Assembly (NCBI GenBank): GCA_017999835.1
Contig: JAGNLA010000005.1
Coordinates: 67,471 to 131,470 of the forward strand
Origin: Caldisericia bacterium
Lineage (GTDB): Bacteria; Caldisericota; Caldisericia; JAAYUI01
Reading direction: 5' to 3'
DNA length: 64,000 nucleotides
The position numbers and the translations under genes are program-made. Position 1 is the first letter of the stretch. Every line of letters begins with the position of its first letter. The notes beneath the pieces are model-generated. The model did no database searches. It saw nothing but the letters and a program-made list of their open reading frames with translations, and was not told the DNA's origin. Positions 35,119 to 44,171 of the stretch are shown one piece after another.

Positions 35119-35895
35119 ATGAAACGTTTGTCTTGGTTTTCGTATGTTGGTATTGCTTTGGCCGTTATTGCCATATTTGTCGGTATACTCGATTTTGGCG
35201 CAATCTCCCACAACACCAGAGTCTTTGTCCAGTTCCCAATACTGCTGCTTATGGTTGCCGCATCTGCTTCAAGCTTCTTCTTGCAACTTAAAGACGCTGT
35301 CCCTGAAAAAAACACGTGGCTCTGGCTAATGCTTGCCAGCGTCTTCACTCTGCTTGGCGACGCATTCTTCGTCTACGGCAACATTGTCTCGTCTATGACC
35401 ATCATCGCCATCAGTTCTGGATTGATGTTTCTTGCCTATGCGTGCTTTATTGTTGGTCTTCTGGTAATGGGCAGGCACCTTCGCACAAATGAGAACAAAA
35501 ACAGATTTTGGATTCCGTCCATAATTGCTTTTTTGGGATTTGTGGTTGCAGGTTTTCTGCTGTTCCGGTCATTTGAAACCTCAAACCTGGACAGCATTCT
35601 CAAAGTGACATTTACCGCCTACCTTGCTGCAGACTTTTTCCTGATTGTGGCCAATCTTTTGGTTGTCATGAGAACATTGGGTGGAAAATTGAGCCTGCCA
35701 TTTTTAATGATCTGCATCGGTTGCTGCATGCTTGTCGCCTACCAGATGAGCTCGCTGTTCATGATGTCGGCCGGAATAGACATTTACACAAACAAAATCC
35801 AACTTGTTTTTGTAGCAGCTCTTGCAATTCTGACTGTCGGAGTCGACATGAGGTTTGGCCTTCAAAGAGAGATGGACAGGCTGGGATCTAACTAA
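35119..35895 (+). CDS. Polytopic membrane protein
   Basis: 258 residues from ATG at 35119 (GAGG 6 nt upstream). Seven to eight hydrophobic helices spread evenly, e.g. YVGIALAVIAIFVGILDF, VFVQFPILLLMVAASAS, LMFLAYACFIVGLLVMG. The layout recalls YhhN-like proteins, but I do not see a diagnostic motif. Function unknown. Confidence 0.65.
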   Translation: MKRLSWFSYVGIALAVIAIFVGILDFGAISHNTRVFVQFPILLLMVAASASSFFLQLKDAVPEKNTWLWLMLASVFTLLGDAFFVYGNIVSSMTIIAISSGLMFLAYACFIVGLLVMGRHLRTNENKNRFWIPSIIAFLGFVVAGFLLFRSFETSNLDSILKVTFTAYLAADFFLIVANLLVVMRTLGGKLSLPFLMICIGCCMLVAYQMSSLFMMSAGIDIYTNKIQLVFVAALAILTVGVDMRFGLQREMDRLGSN

Positions 35896-35906
35896 TCATA
35901 ACAGCA

Positions 35907-35942
35907 CAAATAAAAAACAGCCCCCGAAAATCGGGGGCTGTT
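35907..35942 (-). terminator. Bidirectional-looking terminator, main use on minus strand
   Basis: AACAGCCCCCGA (35916-35927), AAA loop, TCGGGGGCTGTT (35931-35942), perfect 12-bp stem. Minus-strand tail TTTTTTATTT terminates the solenoid/stalk gene; it can also end the plus-strand membrane gene. Confidence 0.9.
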
Positions 35943-35965
35943 GCATTCTATGTTGAATTACCTGA

Positions 35966-38605
35966 TTACCACTCTGCTTCCGGCACAATGCCTGTTTCAC
36001 AATCGAGGCCAATTCCAAGGGACAGTTTTGGATTGCCTGGCATCTGTACTTCTTTCCACATGGCATTGTTCTTGAGCGTTGGCCAGCCAGCTGGCATGTT
36101 CGGCTCTTCCTTGCGATTGTAGGTGTCATTTCCACCACGGTTGATGTAGATCCCTGCCGTCCATTCTTCATACCTGTAGTTGTCCGGTTTTGGACCCGAG
36201 CGCTGCATACAGTAGCCGCACGTAGAAGAAGAGACAAAGTCATAATTGTCATCGCCAGCGTAATCGATGTGTACGGCAATTGAGTTTGTGATGGCTGAAC
36301 CTACAAGCACACCACCGCTCTGGCGTTCCATGCCACCATCTTTTGTTGGCATTGGCTCACCAAAGTAATACTTGTCGTTGCCTGATTTGTCTATAAACCA
36401 TGAGACCGAGAAATCGTGGGCACCACCCTGGGAAATGGCCTTCCAGACGGTATAGGAATCGTCACCGGCATCGTCAAAGAAGGCGGTCAGACCCATGTGG
36501 GCTGTTCCAGACTGGACAAAAAAGCTGCCCTCATAGTGGTCATCGCCTTCGCAGTCGTTGAGGATGCCGGTTCCAAACCAATATCCTGTTGCCTGACCGT
36601 AAACACCGCACTCGTACCAGTCGTTGCCTTTGATATCCTGAAGGATACCAATGCCACCGCCCATACCGTGACCGTCGCCCATGTCAGAGCGTCTGCCCCA
36701 GCCAGCGCCCTGGACAAAGCAGTAGTTTCTGTCGTTGTCATGTCCACCTGTGCCTGGTGTTGTTAGATTTTCTTTTGGATTCGTCTTTCCAGTCTCACCG
36801 ACATACTTGTCGTCGCCTTCGCTGTCAAGCAGGATACCTGAACCACCCTGGAAACCAAAGCCCTGAGCGCACATGAAGGCATAATAGGAGTCGTTTCCGC
36901 CGATGTTTACAAGTTGGCCGATACCAAAGCAGGCAGCGCCCTGAGCCATATTACGGGCTTTGAATGTGTCATTGCCACCTTCATCCCAAAGCTGGCCAAC
37001 GCCAAAGAAGCAGTGTCCCTGGGTGTTGTCATAAGCGATGTAAGTGTCGTTGCCTGAGTGATCCCAGAGAATGCCTGAACCGAGCATGCCTGAACCCTGT
37101 GAACAGACATCGTTTTTTGTTGATGTATACTTGTCGTTGCCTGCCCAGTCAAAGATGACAGAAACCGGTCTCTTGGTTGTGTAGGCGGCAGCAGCCGGGC
37201 CTGTGTAGGTGTCGTCGCCACCAAAGTCGACAATGCAGTAATAATCCTCACCTTTATATGTGTTGTTTTCAATCTTGCCGTTGAATGCAAATTTTCCAAG
37301 CGGCAGGGTCAGCTCAAACTTTACGTTTGAGATGTCAAGCTTTGCTCCTGGAATCGGCTTGCCTTTATCGTCATTACCTGTTGAGAAATCTCTCGGATCT
37401 GCAAGGAAATCCCTCACTTCGCACATCTTGACAAGCATTGGGGCTGTTCCGTAGTAAAGGTTGTTGAAATCATAATCTTGTGCCAAATCGAACATCAACT
37501 CTGCATCGTCTTTTGGCAGGGTTTTAATTAGATATTTATAGAACTCTTCATCCTGGTAGTCTTTGTCTGAAAGCTGGAGGTAGCGTCCAACTTTGATGAG
37601 GTCTTCCCATCGAACCTGGGACAGCTTGCGCAATGCTCTCCTGTTGTACATGGCTGTTCTGTTGATGTGCAGAAGGAAATCGGCCATCAAGGATTGAACT
37701 TTCAATGGTACATTCTTTATTGCATTAAGGTTTCCATCTTTAATCTTCTTTGTATCAGACGGGATTTCGAAGGAAACATTCGAGGCCGAACCGTTGAGAT
37801 TGACTCCGATGCCAAGAATCTTGACAACCTCATAAATTGGCGCCAGGAGTTTTCCTGCTTTTGAGATATATGGTTTAGGGATCGTTTTGTTCTTGCCGTT
37901 GTACACAGCCACATCCGAACCAACAGTCAGTTCAAGTGTCGATTTGTTGTAAATTATCGTGTATCTCTTTTTCCCGACATCCCACTTTGCGTCTGCCGAA
38001 ACAATGTTTGGTATGAGTGTTGGTGAGGCAAAAAGAGTATTTTCCTTGATTTCTCCTTTTACAGTAACGACCGTCATGCCATCAGCAGTCAATCCATCGG
38101 TATTGATTTCATATTTTTTGCCTGGCACAAAACCCCAGTCATTCTGGTAGAGCTCATCGAAAGCCTTTTCCAGAGGTTTTTTCTCGTCGATGTCCATCAC
38201 AGGCATGTAGTTTGGATAAGCGATTGTAAGGTACCCTGTTCTGACTTGACCAACTATGTTCATTTCGTATATGCCGTCAGGCTGGCTCCATGATGCCTTT
38301 GTGCCATAAAGAACTCGTCTTGCCCATCTTGGGAAGTAATACGGTTTTTCCCAGCATTCCTTGAAATGAGACGAAAGAGCGACGGGTGCGGACCTTGCAC
38401 AGATACTATCAATGGTGTTTCTTGTTATGTGAGTGTCTTCGCGAGTAACACCATGCTTGGACAAGGCGTACTCAATCAAATCAATGTTTTCATTGATTTC
38501 CTTGGTTACATCGACATCGATGTCACCACAGAGCTTGTCATCACCTTTAACCACAAAGGGCACGCAAAGCATGATTACTATTGCGACAATAAGAATCTTT
38601 CTCAT
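35966..38605 (-). CDS. Secreted solenoid protein with GGNDTY repeats and internal stalk domain
   Basis: 879 residues from ATG at 38605 (AGGAGG 4 nt upstream). Signal peptide KILIVAIVIMLCVPFVV. A stalk-like unit lies in the first third (~residues 225-290, LLAPIYEVVKILGIGVNLNG). Residues ~460-825 are a tandem array of ~22-28-residue units with the core D-x-x-G-(N/D)-D-x-Y followed by QG...GxGxLxD: GGDDTYTG, AGNDKYTS, SGNDTYIA, GGNDTFKA, GGNDSYYA, EGDDKYVG and more. The Asp-rich turns suggest a Ca2+-binding beta-solenoid, different from the RTX nonapeptide. Not a family I know by name. Probably exported. Confidence 0.78.
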   Translation of the reverse strand: MRKILIVAIVIMLCVPFVVKGDDKLCGDIDVDVTKEINENIDLIEYALSKHGVTREDTHITRNTIDSICARSAPVALSSHFKECWEKPYYFPRWARRVLYGTKASWSQPDGIYEMNIVGQVRTGYLTIAYPNYMPVMDIDEKKPLEKAFDELYQNDWGFVPGKKYEINTDGLTADGMTVVTVKGEIKENTLFASPTLIPNIVSADAKWDVGKKRYTIIYNKSTLELTVGSDVAVYNGKNKTIPKPYISKAGKLLAPIYEVVKILGIGVNLNGSASNVSFEIPSDTKKIKDGNLNAIKNVPLKVQSLMADFLLHINRTAMYNRRALRKLSQVRWEDLIKVGRYLQLSDKDYQDEEFYKYLIKTLPKDDAELMFDLAQDYDFNNLYYGTAPMLVKMCEVRDFLADPRDFSTGNDDKGKPIPGAKLDISNVKFELTLPLGKFAFNGKIENNTYKGEDYYCIVDFGGDDTYTGPAAAAYTTKRPVSVIFDWAGNDKYTSTKNDVCSQGSGMLGSGILWDHSGNDTYIAYDNTQGHCFFGVGQLWDEGGNDTFKARNMAQGAACFGIGQLVNIGGNDSYYAFMCAQGFGFQGGSGILLDSEGDDKYVGETGKTNPKENLTTPGTGGHDNDRNYCFVQGAGWGRRSDMGDGHGMGGGIGILQDIKGNDWYECGVYGQATGYWFGTGILNDCEGDDHYEGSFFVQSGTAHMGLTAFFDDAGDDSYTVWKAISQGGAHDFSVSWFIDKSGNDKYYFGEPMPTKDGGMERQSGGVLVGSAITNSIAVHIDYAGDDNYDFVSSSTCGYCMQRSGPKPDNYRYEEWTAGIYINRGGNDTYNRKEEPNMPAGWPTLKNNAMWKEVQMPGNPKLSLGIGLDCETGIVPEAEW
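36130..37225 (-). repeat. Coding repeats for GGNDTY-type solenoid units
   Basis: About a dozen degenerate in-frame units of 66-84 nt within the secreted protein above. Units differ widely at DNA level, so this is an old protein-level repeat. Edges approximate. Confidence 0.65.
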
Positions 38606-38725
38606 CAAACCTCCTGCAAAATATTATCATCTTGATATTAGAACTTTTGCCAAGCAAATGCAAACCCATTTTCGAATCATGGTATGCATACAAACAACGC
38701 TGCAAGCGCAATTATTGGCAATCAG

Positions 38726-38753
38726 TTGCAAATTCCATTAAAATCAATAAAAT
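38726..38753 (+). promoter_or_regulatory. Possible promoter of tsaE
   Basis: TTGCAA (38726-38731), 16-nt spacer, TAAAAT (38748-38753), 11 nt to ATG at 38765. Weak, and no SD precedes the ATG. Confidence 0.35.
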
Positions 38754-38764
38754 CCAAACACAAT

Positions 38765-39169
38765 ATGGAAATACTCGTGCCAAATCAAGATGAGTTGATA
38801 GCCCTGGGAAGATGGTGGGGTGAAAGCCTTACCGGCAATGAAGTCATCGCACTCTCAGGCCCTCTTGGTGCCGGAAAGACAACGTTTGTCAAAGGTGTAG
38901 CAGCAGGACTGGGTGTCGCAGAAACAGTCCTGAGTCCAACATTTGTACTCGTATTTGAGTACAAAGGAGCCAAACTCAACCTATTTCATTTCGACTGGTA
39001 CCGCATGGAAGACCAGCAGGAAGTGGTTGACCTCGGATACTGGGACTACCTTGAAAAACCCGGCATAAAGATAATCGAATGGCCTGAGAAGTTTTCTAAT
39101 CTGGTACCCAAAGACGCAAAATGGATAAAGATAGAGATAGAGGGTTCTGGCAGGAAAGTCAGTTGGTGA
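38765..39169 (+). CDS. tsaE: tRNA threonylcarbamoyladenosine biosynthesis ATPase TsaE
   Basis: 134 residues from ATG at 38765; an upstream in-frame ATG (38684) adds 27 residues outside the family. Walker A GPLGAGKTTFVKG near residue 35, SPTFVL, and FHFDWYR are family hallmarks. It powers the TsaB-TsaD-TsaE complex that makes t6A37 in ANN-decoding tRNAs. The next gene overlaps by 4 nt but is not the expected TsaB. Confidence 0.93.
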   Translation: MEILVPNQDELIALGRWWGESLTGNEVIALSGPLGAGKTTFVKGVAAGLGVAETVLSPTFVLVFEYKGAKLNLFHFDWYRMEDQQEVVDLGYWDYLEKPGIKIIEWPEKFSNLVPKDAKWIKIEIEGSGRKVSW

Positions 39170-39378
39170 CTTACATTCTCGACATCGGTGAAAAAGACAT
39201 CTGGTTCATTCAGGGCGTGCTGGACACAGATGACAACATCTGCCTGATTAACAAAACCACAATGAGTGGCGGCAGAGGTTCGATGAAGGTTCATCTGGAC
39301 AAAAGAGCAGAGGCAGACTTTTTGAAACTCCTCTCCACGCTTGAATCTTCATGCGATTTTACCTATGTCGTTGCTTGA
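39166..39378 (+). CDS. Small hypothetical protein between tsaE and the YqeG-type gene
   Basis: 70 residues from GTG at 39166, overlapping the tsaE stop by 4 nt and overlapping the next ATG by 14 nt; the tight packing argues that it is a real cistron. The start TYILDIGEKDIWF weakly recalls the ASKHA beta-hairpin of TsaB, which normally follows tsaE, but the rest does not and the length is a third of TsaB. Unknown function. Confidence 0.5.
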   Translation: MTYILDIGEKDIWFIQGVLDTDDNICLINKTTMSGGRGSMKVHLDKRAEADFLKLLSTLESSCDFTYVVA

Positions 39379-39865
39379 GCCAACCTGGCACTTTCAAAAA
39401 GTTGCCGACATCCCTGTTGATCTGATAAAGAACCTAGGAATAAAACTAATCTTTATAGATATAGACAACACCATCGCCCCAAGAGACTCGGATGAATTTG
39501 TTCCATCGGCTGTAGCCTGGATTGAGGCAGTCAGGAACCTTGGTGTTACCTTCGCGTTCTTATCAAACGGCATGCCAGGTAGGGTAATCCGCACCGGTAA
39601 ACTGCTGGGGATAAGAAATGTCTATCCTGGACTTAAACCGTTGCCATTCTGTTATTGGTTTGGGATGCTCAGGTTTGGCGCAAAACCTTCAAAAACACTC
39701 ATGATTGGTGACCAACTGCCAACAGACATCATGGGCGCAAACCTTGCAGGCATCAGATCAATCCTGGTTGATCCAGTCAATTCCGAAACGGATGTTGGCT
39801 GGACAAAGTTCACAAGAAAACTTTTCGGGGACAAACGCAACAAAGCAAAAAACCGACAGCGATAA
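39365..39865 (+). CDS. YqeG-family HAD-IIIA phosphatase
   Basis: 166 residues from ATG at 39365. HAD motif I as FIDIDNTIAPR, motif II FLSNGMPGR, motif III Lys in GAKPSKTLMIGDQLPTDIMGAN. Resembles Bacillus YqeG, a phosphatase-like protein of unassigned substrate. Its 3' end contains the terminator of the convergent phoU. Confidence 0.87.
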   Translation: MSLLEPTWHFQKVADIPVDLIKNLGIKLIFIDIDNTIAPRDSDEFVPSAVAWIEAVRNLGVTFAFLSNGMPGRVIRTGKLLGIRNVYPGLKPLPFCYWFGMLRFGAKPSKTLMIGDQLPTDIMGANLAGIRSILVDPVNSETDVGWTKFTRKLFGDKRNKAKNRQR

Positions 39866-39877
39866 AGCCATCGGTTT
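39838..39877 (-). terminator. Intrinsic terminator downstream of phoU
   Basis: AAACCGA (39850-39856) and TCGGTTT (39871-39877) flank an imperfect stem; minus-strand T-tract TTTTTTGCTTTG follows. It lies partly within the YqeG-type gene's last codons. Confidence 0.7.
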
Positions 39878-39896
39878 CAGCATCGTTGTTATACAA

Positions 39897-40556
39897 TCAG
39901 TCCAAGTCGGTATGCCTTACGATCTTGCCTTCAACCATGTATATGACATCCTCGGCAATGTTGGTTGTCGAATCGGCGATGCGTTCCAGATACCTGCTGA
40001 TGCTGATGGCGTTGATCAGACAATCGTACTTTTCAGGGTATTTCTTCATCAGATCTGAAACAAGTTTGTAGACAGAACGATTGATCTGGTCAATTTCATC
40101 ATCAAGTGAACAAACTTCCCTGGCAAGCTCTGTGTTCATGTTGACAAGCGAGTCCAAACTCTTGCGAAGCATTGCTCTCACCTTGTCGCCCATGGAAATG
40201 TAATCAAAAGGAATTTCACAGCCAGGTGTTTCAAGGATGTATCCTGCAATCTTTGCCAGGTTGACTGATAAATCGCCAATTCTTTCGAGGTCATTATTAA
40301 TTTTTAGAACTGCAATTATAAAGCGTAGGTCAACAGCAACCGGTTGGTGCAAGGCAAGAATTTTCAGGCATTCTTCCTCGATGTCGACTTCCATCTGGTC
40401 AACCTGGTCGTCATAATCATGTATCTGTTTGGCTTTGACTGTATCTCTTGCCAGCACGGCCTTTATGGCCTCACTGAGGTTCTCCTCGATGATTCCAGAG
40501 AGGGTGAGTAGCATTTTTTTTAGTTTTTCAACTGCCTTTGCAAGATGTTGTGACAT
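39897..40556 (-). CDS. phoU: Phosphate transport regulator PhoU
   Basis: 219 residues. Two repeated three-helix PhoU units, with metal-binding E/D-x-x-x-D patterns (HDYDDQVDQMEVDIEEE; CSLDDEIDQINRSVYKL). Links the Pst transporter to PhoR. Starts 1 nt after pstB. Confidence 0.94.
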   Translation of the reverse strand: MSQHLAKAVEKLKKMLLTLSGIIEENLSEAIKAVLARDTVKAKQIHDYDDQVDQMEVDIEEECLKILALHQPVAVDLRFIIAVLKINNDLERIGDLSVNLAKIAGYILETPGCEIPFDYISMGDKVRAMLRKSLDSLVNMNTELAREVCSLDDEIDQINRSVYKLVSDLMKKYPEKYDCLINAISISRYLERIADSTTNIAEDVIYMVEGKIVRHTDLD

Positions 40557-40557
40557 T

Positions 40558-41349
40558 TTAGCTGAACCTTCCCGTGATGTACTCTTCGGTTTTCTTGTTG
40601 CCAGGAAGAGTGAACATCCTCTCAGTTATTCCGTGTTCAATCAAGTTACCTTCAAAGAAAAACGCCGTGAAATCAGAAACTCTTGCCGCCTGTTGCATGT
40701 TGTGGGTGACGATGATAATTGTGTAGTCTAAACTCAGTTCATCAATGAGATCTTCAATTCGCTGGGTTGCCTTGGGGTCAAGCGCAGATGTCGGCTCATC
40801 CATGAGCACGACCTCCGGGCCAATTGCCAGTGTTCGTGCAATGCACAGCCTTTGCTGCTGCCCTCCCGAGAGAGCTATGGCAGACTCATTGAGCCTGTCT
40901 TTGACTTCATCCCACAGACCTGACCGGCGAAGGCTTCTTTCCACAATTTCTTCCAGGTCAGTTTTATTTTTGTTGCCGTGAATCCTTGGACCGTAGGCAA
41001 TGTTATCAAAAATCGACTTTGGAAAAGGATTGGGTTTTTGGAAGACCATGCCTACTTTTTTTCTCAATTCCACGACATCGGTTTCCCTGGAGTAAATATC
41101 ATCGCCGTCGAGGGTCATCGAGCCTTCCACCCTTGTGTTATCGATAAGGTCGTTCATTCGGTTAATGGTTCGCAAAAAAGTAGATTTTCCACAGCCTGAA
41201 GGGCCGATGAAGGCAGTGACCTTTCTTTCAGGAATAGTCAGGTTTATGTCAAACAAAGCCTGTTTTTGCCCATAGAAAAAGTTCAGGTCTTTGGCGACCA
41301 CCTTGTGCTGCAGAATCGACATTTCTGTAACTGTAGATTTTTTCACCAT
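40558..41349 (-). CDS. pstB: Phosphate ABC transporter ATPase PstB
   Basis: 263 residues. Walker [19 protein letters not shown] signature, Walker [13 protein letters not shown], His switch THNM. Energises phosphate import. ATG at 41349 overlaps pstA by 7 nt; ATG at 41322 is an alternative start that would give the more usual length. Confidence 0.96.
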   Translation of the reverse strand: MVKKSTVTEMSILQHKVVAKDLNFFYGQKQALFDINLTIPERKVTAFIGPSGCGKSTFLRTINRMNDLIDNTRVEGSMTLDGDDIYSRETDVVELRKKVGMVFQKPNPFPKSIFDNIAYGPRIHGNKNKTDLEEIVERSLRRSGLWDEVKDRLNESAIALSGGQQQRLCIARTLAIGPEVVLMDEPTSALDPKATQRIEDLIDELSLDYTIIIVTHNMQQAARVSDFTAFFFEGNLIEHGITERMFTLPGNKKTEEYITGRFS

Positions 41350-42194
41350 TTATATTTCTTTCTGAAATAGCTTCGCAGAAGTATTGCAAAAATGTTGAGC
41401 GTGAAAATTATTATCAACAACACCAGAGCCGTTCCGTACTGCATTGGTTTTGCTTTTGTAAGGTTGACACTCTGTGTTGAGAGTACGAACAAATGGTATG
41501 GCAATGCCATGACCTGCGAAAAAACAGAATTGGGCAGAGATGGTAGATAGAATGCGCTTGCTGTAAGCAGTATCGGCGCTGTTTCGCCGGCAGCCCTGGA
41601 TATGCCAAGGATTGAACCGGTCATCATGCCTGGAATTGCGTAGGGGAGAACATTTTTTGTGATTGTTTGCCATTTGGTTGCGCCAAGGGCTAGCGAGCCT
41701 TCGCGCAAAGACTGTGGAACAGCACGCAAAGCTTCCTCGCAGGCAACGATGATTGTAGGAAGGATGAGGCAGGCAAGGGTGAGTGAACCTGCCAGTATTG
41801 ACCTGTCAAAACCGAGGAACATTACAAATATCCCAAGACCGAACAAACCAAAAACGATGGAAGGAATACCTGCAAGGGTCATGATTGCCGACCTGATTAT
41901 CTTGGTAAGCCAGTTTCGCTTTGCATACTCAGAAAGATAAACAGCAGTCGCCATGCCAAGAGGAAGGGCGATAACAATTGCCAGCCCGACAAGATAGAGC
42001 GTGCCGATGATTGCCGGGAAGATTCCTCCTGCCATGCCAGCCCGTGAGGGAGCTTTTGAAATGAAGTCCCAGGATATGGTTCCTGCGCCTTTCATAACAA
42101 TATCGACAATTATGTAGCCAACCACAAACACCATCAGGTAAGCAAAAAACCTCATTACCCAAATGAAAACCGAGTCTTTCTGCTTTCTGTTCAT
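41343..42194 (-). CDS. pstA: Phosphate ABC transporter permease PstA
   Basis: 283 residues, six membrane helices. The inner-membrane permease signature is visible as [20 protein letters not shown]. Partner of PstC. The C-terminus overlaps pstB. Confidence 0.94.
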   Translation of the reverse strand: MNRKQKDSVFIWVMRFFAYLMVFVVGYIIVDIVMKGAGTISWDFISKAPSRAGMAGGIFPAIIGTLYLVGLAIVIALPLGMATAVYLSEYAKRNWLTKIIRSAIMTLAGIPSIVFGLFGLGIFVMFLGFDRSILAGSLTLACLILPTIIVACEEALRAVPQSLREGSLALGATKWQTITKNVLPYAIPGMMTGSILGISRAAGETAPILLTASAFYLPSLPNSVFSQVMALPYHLFVLSTQSVNLTKAKPMQYGTALVLLIIIFTLNIFAILLRSYFRKKYKW

Positions 42195-42272
42195 GGTTCA
42201 GCCCTTTTGGCTGCTTCAAAAAATATTATAAAAAAATTTTTTATGCTTCTCAAAATTTTTCTCCAAAAACCT

Positions 42273-43151
42273 TCACTCACGGATTTGCCCCTTCAACAGC
42301 CTTTGTGAAATCTGGACAAGCACAAAAGTGAACAGGAGCAGAACAATACCTATCACAAACAGCGCATTGTAATGAATGTCGCCAAACTGAACCTCGCCCA
42401 TTTCGGCAGCTATTGTTGCTGTCATGGTTCTGACCGTCGACAAAGGATTAATGGTTACAACTGGGGAGTTTCCGCTGACCATGAGCACCGCCATGGTTTC
42501 ACCAATAACCCTGCCAATTCCAAGCATCACGCCTGAGAGTATTCCCGAGAGAGCAGCTGGCACAGTCACATTCCAGGCGGTCTGGAGCTTTGTGGCACCC
42601 ATGGCAATCGAGGCTTCCCTGTAAGAAAAAGGAACAGATTTGATGGCGTCTTCGGCAAGGGTGATGATTGTTGGCAAAGCCATCAGCGCCAAAAGCAGCG
42701 AGGCTGTTAGAGCCGAGGTACCGGTAGAGAGACCAAAAATGCTTTTTACCATCGGGGCCAGCACTACAAGACCGAAGAAGCCAAGTACGACAGAGGGGAT
42801 GCCAGCCAGTAATTCAATGAAAGGCTTCAAGATTTCACGTTCAATGTTTTTTGAAAACTCAGAAATGTAAACAGCCGTGACAATGCCAAGCGGAACAGCG
42901 ATAAGAATTGATATGAATGTCACAAGCAGCGAACCGGCCAGCAGAGGCATTATCCCAAACTGGGGGGATTCAAAGGATACCGGATTCCAGTTGGTTCCAA
43001 ACAGCTCGAAGAAATTAGTTTTGGTAAAAAACGGGAAAGCTTCCTTCCCCAGGAAAACGAAAATGAGGATGACAATGAGGATGCTGGTGGATGCAGCCAT
43101 TTGAAGCCCGAACTTTACCATGGTCTCCTTTGACTGCCAACCGATCCTCAT
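42273..43151 (-). CDS. pstC: Phosphate ABC transporter permease PstC
   Basis: 292 residues from ATG at 43151, which sits 7 nt after AAGGAGG; the ATG at 43157 is only 1 nt from the SD. Six helices; permease motif EDAIKSVPFSYREASIAMGA. 78 nt separate it from pstA. Confidence 0.95.
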   Translation of the reverse strand: MRIGWQSKETMVKFGLQMAASTSILIVILIFVFLGKEAFPFFTKTNFFELFGTNWNPVSFESPQFGIMPLLAGSLLVTFISILIAVPLGIVTAVYISEFSKNIEREILKPFIELLAGIPSVVLGFFGLVVLAPMVKSIFGLSTGTSALTASLLLALMALPTIITLAEDAIKSVPFSYREASIAMGATKLQTAWNVTVPAALSGILSGVMLGIGRVIGETMAVLMVSGNSPVVTINPLSTVRTMTATIAAEMGEVQFGDIHYNALFVIGIVLLLFTFVLVQISQRLLKGQIRE

Positions 43152-43198
43152 CGCCATTCCTCCTTGTTTCTTGCTGTTATTTTACTTGTTGCAACTGG

Positions 43199-44110
43199 TT
43201 ACTTCAATGGAATGAAGCCGAGTTCCTTGACGATTGACTGACCCTGCTCTCCGAGCATGAAGTCGTAGAAAGCCTTGATTGCATCGTTTGATTTCTCGGC
43301 GGTTCTGATTGTGTAGAGAGCTCTTGAGATTGGATATTCCTTTGAGTGGATGGTTGTTTCTGACGGTTCAAAAGCTGGTGAGGCATCGTCTTTTTTGACC
43401 TTGAGAATCTTCACCTGGTCGCCAGCTTCAACAGCGTAACCAAGACCGGCGTAACCGATTGCCCACTTGTCTGAAGATGTTGTCTGGATGATTGGAGCAG
43501 TGGCTGCAAGGAACTGCGCGTCTTTCCTGTAGTCCTTCTTTGCCATGACATGTTCCTGGAAGAAGGCGTATGTGCCAGAGGTGTTCTCTCTTGAAAGAAC
43601 TACTATTGGCTGATCCTCTCCACCAAGGTCTTTCCATGACTTGTACTCGCCAGTAAAGATCTTTGCAAGCTGATCCATGGTAATCTCGCTTATCGGGTTT
43701 GCCGGATTCACTACGACAGCGATACCATCAAAAGCAACTGCTATATCTTCAAATGTCATGCCTTTTGCTGCTGCATCTTCACGCTCTTTGCCTTTGAGGT
43801 CTCTCGATGAGTTGGCAAGGTCGGTTGTGCCTTCAAGAAGCTGTGTGATGCCAACGCCTGAACCACCGCCGTTGATTGTTATCAGAACATCTGGATTTGC
43901 CTTCATGAACTCTTCAGCAAAAAGGGTTGAGAGCTGAAGCATGGTGTCAGAACCTGTAATTGTGATTGAGCCTGTGAGTTTTGATGTGTTTTCAATTGGT
44001 GGAGTTGTGTTTGCGTTCGAATTGTCCTCTGTCTTTTCACCGCAAGCTGCCAATGTGAACATGGATACTGCGACTGCTATTACTGCCAGTAATGCTGTTG
44101 TTTTCTTCAT
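43199..44110 (-). CDS. pstS: Phosphate-binding lipoprotein PstS
   Basis: 303 residues from ATG at 44110 (AAGGAG, 6 nt). A longer frame to 44254 has no support. Lipobox TLAACGE. Binding-protein hallmarks: ITGSDTMLQL, INGGGSGVGITQLLEG, SRENTSGTYAFFQE. Captures phosphate outside the membrane and delivers it to PstCA. Confidence 0.95.
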   Translation of the reverse strand: MKKTTALLAVIAVAVSMFTLAACGEKTEDNSNANTTPPIENTSKLTGSITITGSDTMLQLSTLFAEEFMKANPDVLITINGGGSGVGITQLLEGTTDLANSSRDLKGKEREDAAAKGMTFEDIAVAFDGIAVVVNPANPISEITMDQLAKIFTGEYKSWKDLGGEDQPIVVLSRENTSGTYAFFQEHVMAKKDYRKDAQFLAATAPIIQTTSSDKWAIGYAGLGYAVEAGDQVKILKVKKDDASPAFEPSETTIHSKEYPISRALYTIRTAEKSNDAIKAFYDFMLGEQGQSIVKELGFIPLK

Positions 44111-44171
44111 TTTATTCTCCTTTTTCATCTTTTTTGCACTCACAATGTAAGCTAGCAATGTTAGGAAAATA

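Noticed and set aside
36130-37225. RTX toxin repeats
   Set aside because: Unit length is 22-28 residues and the GGxGxDxUx nonapeptide is not present.
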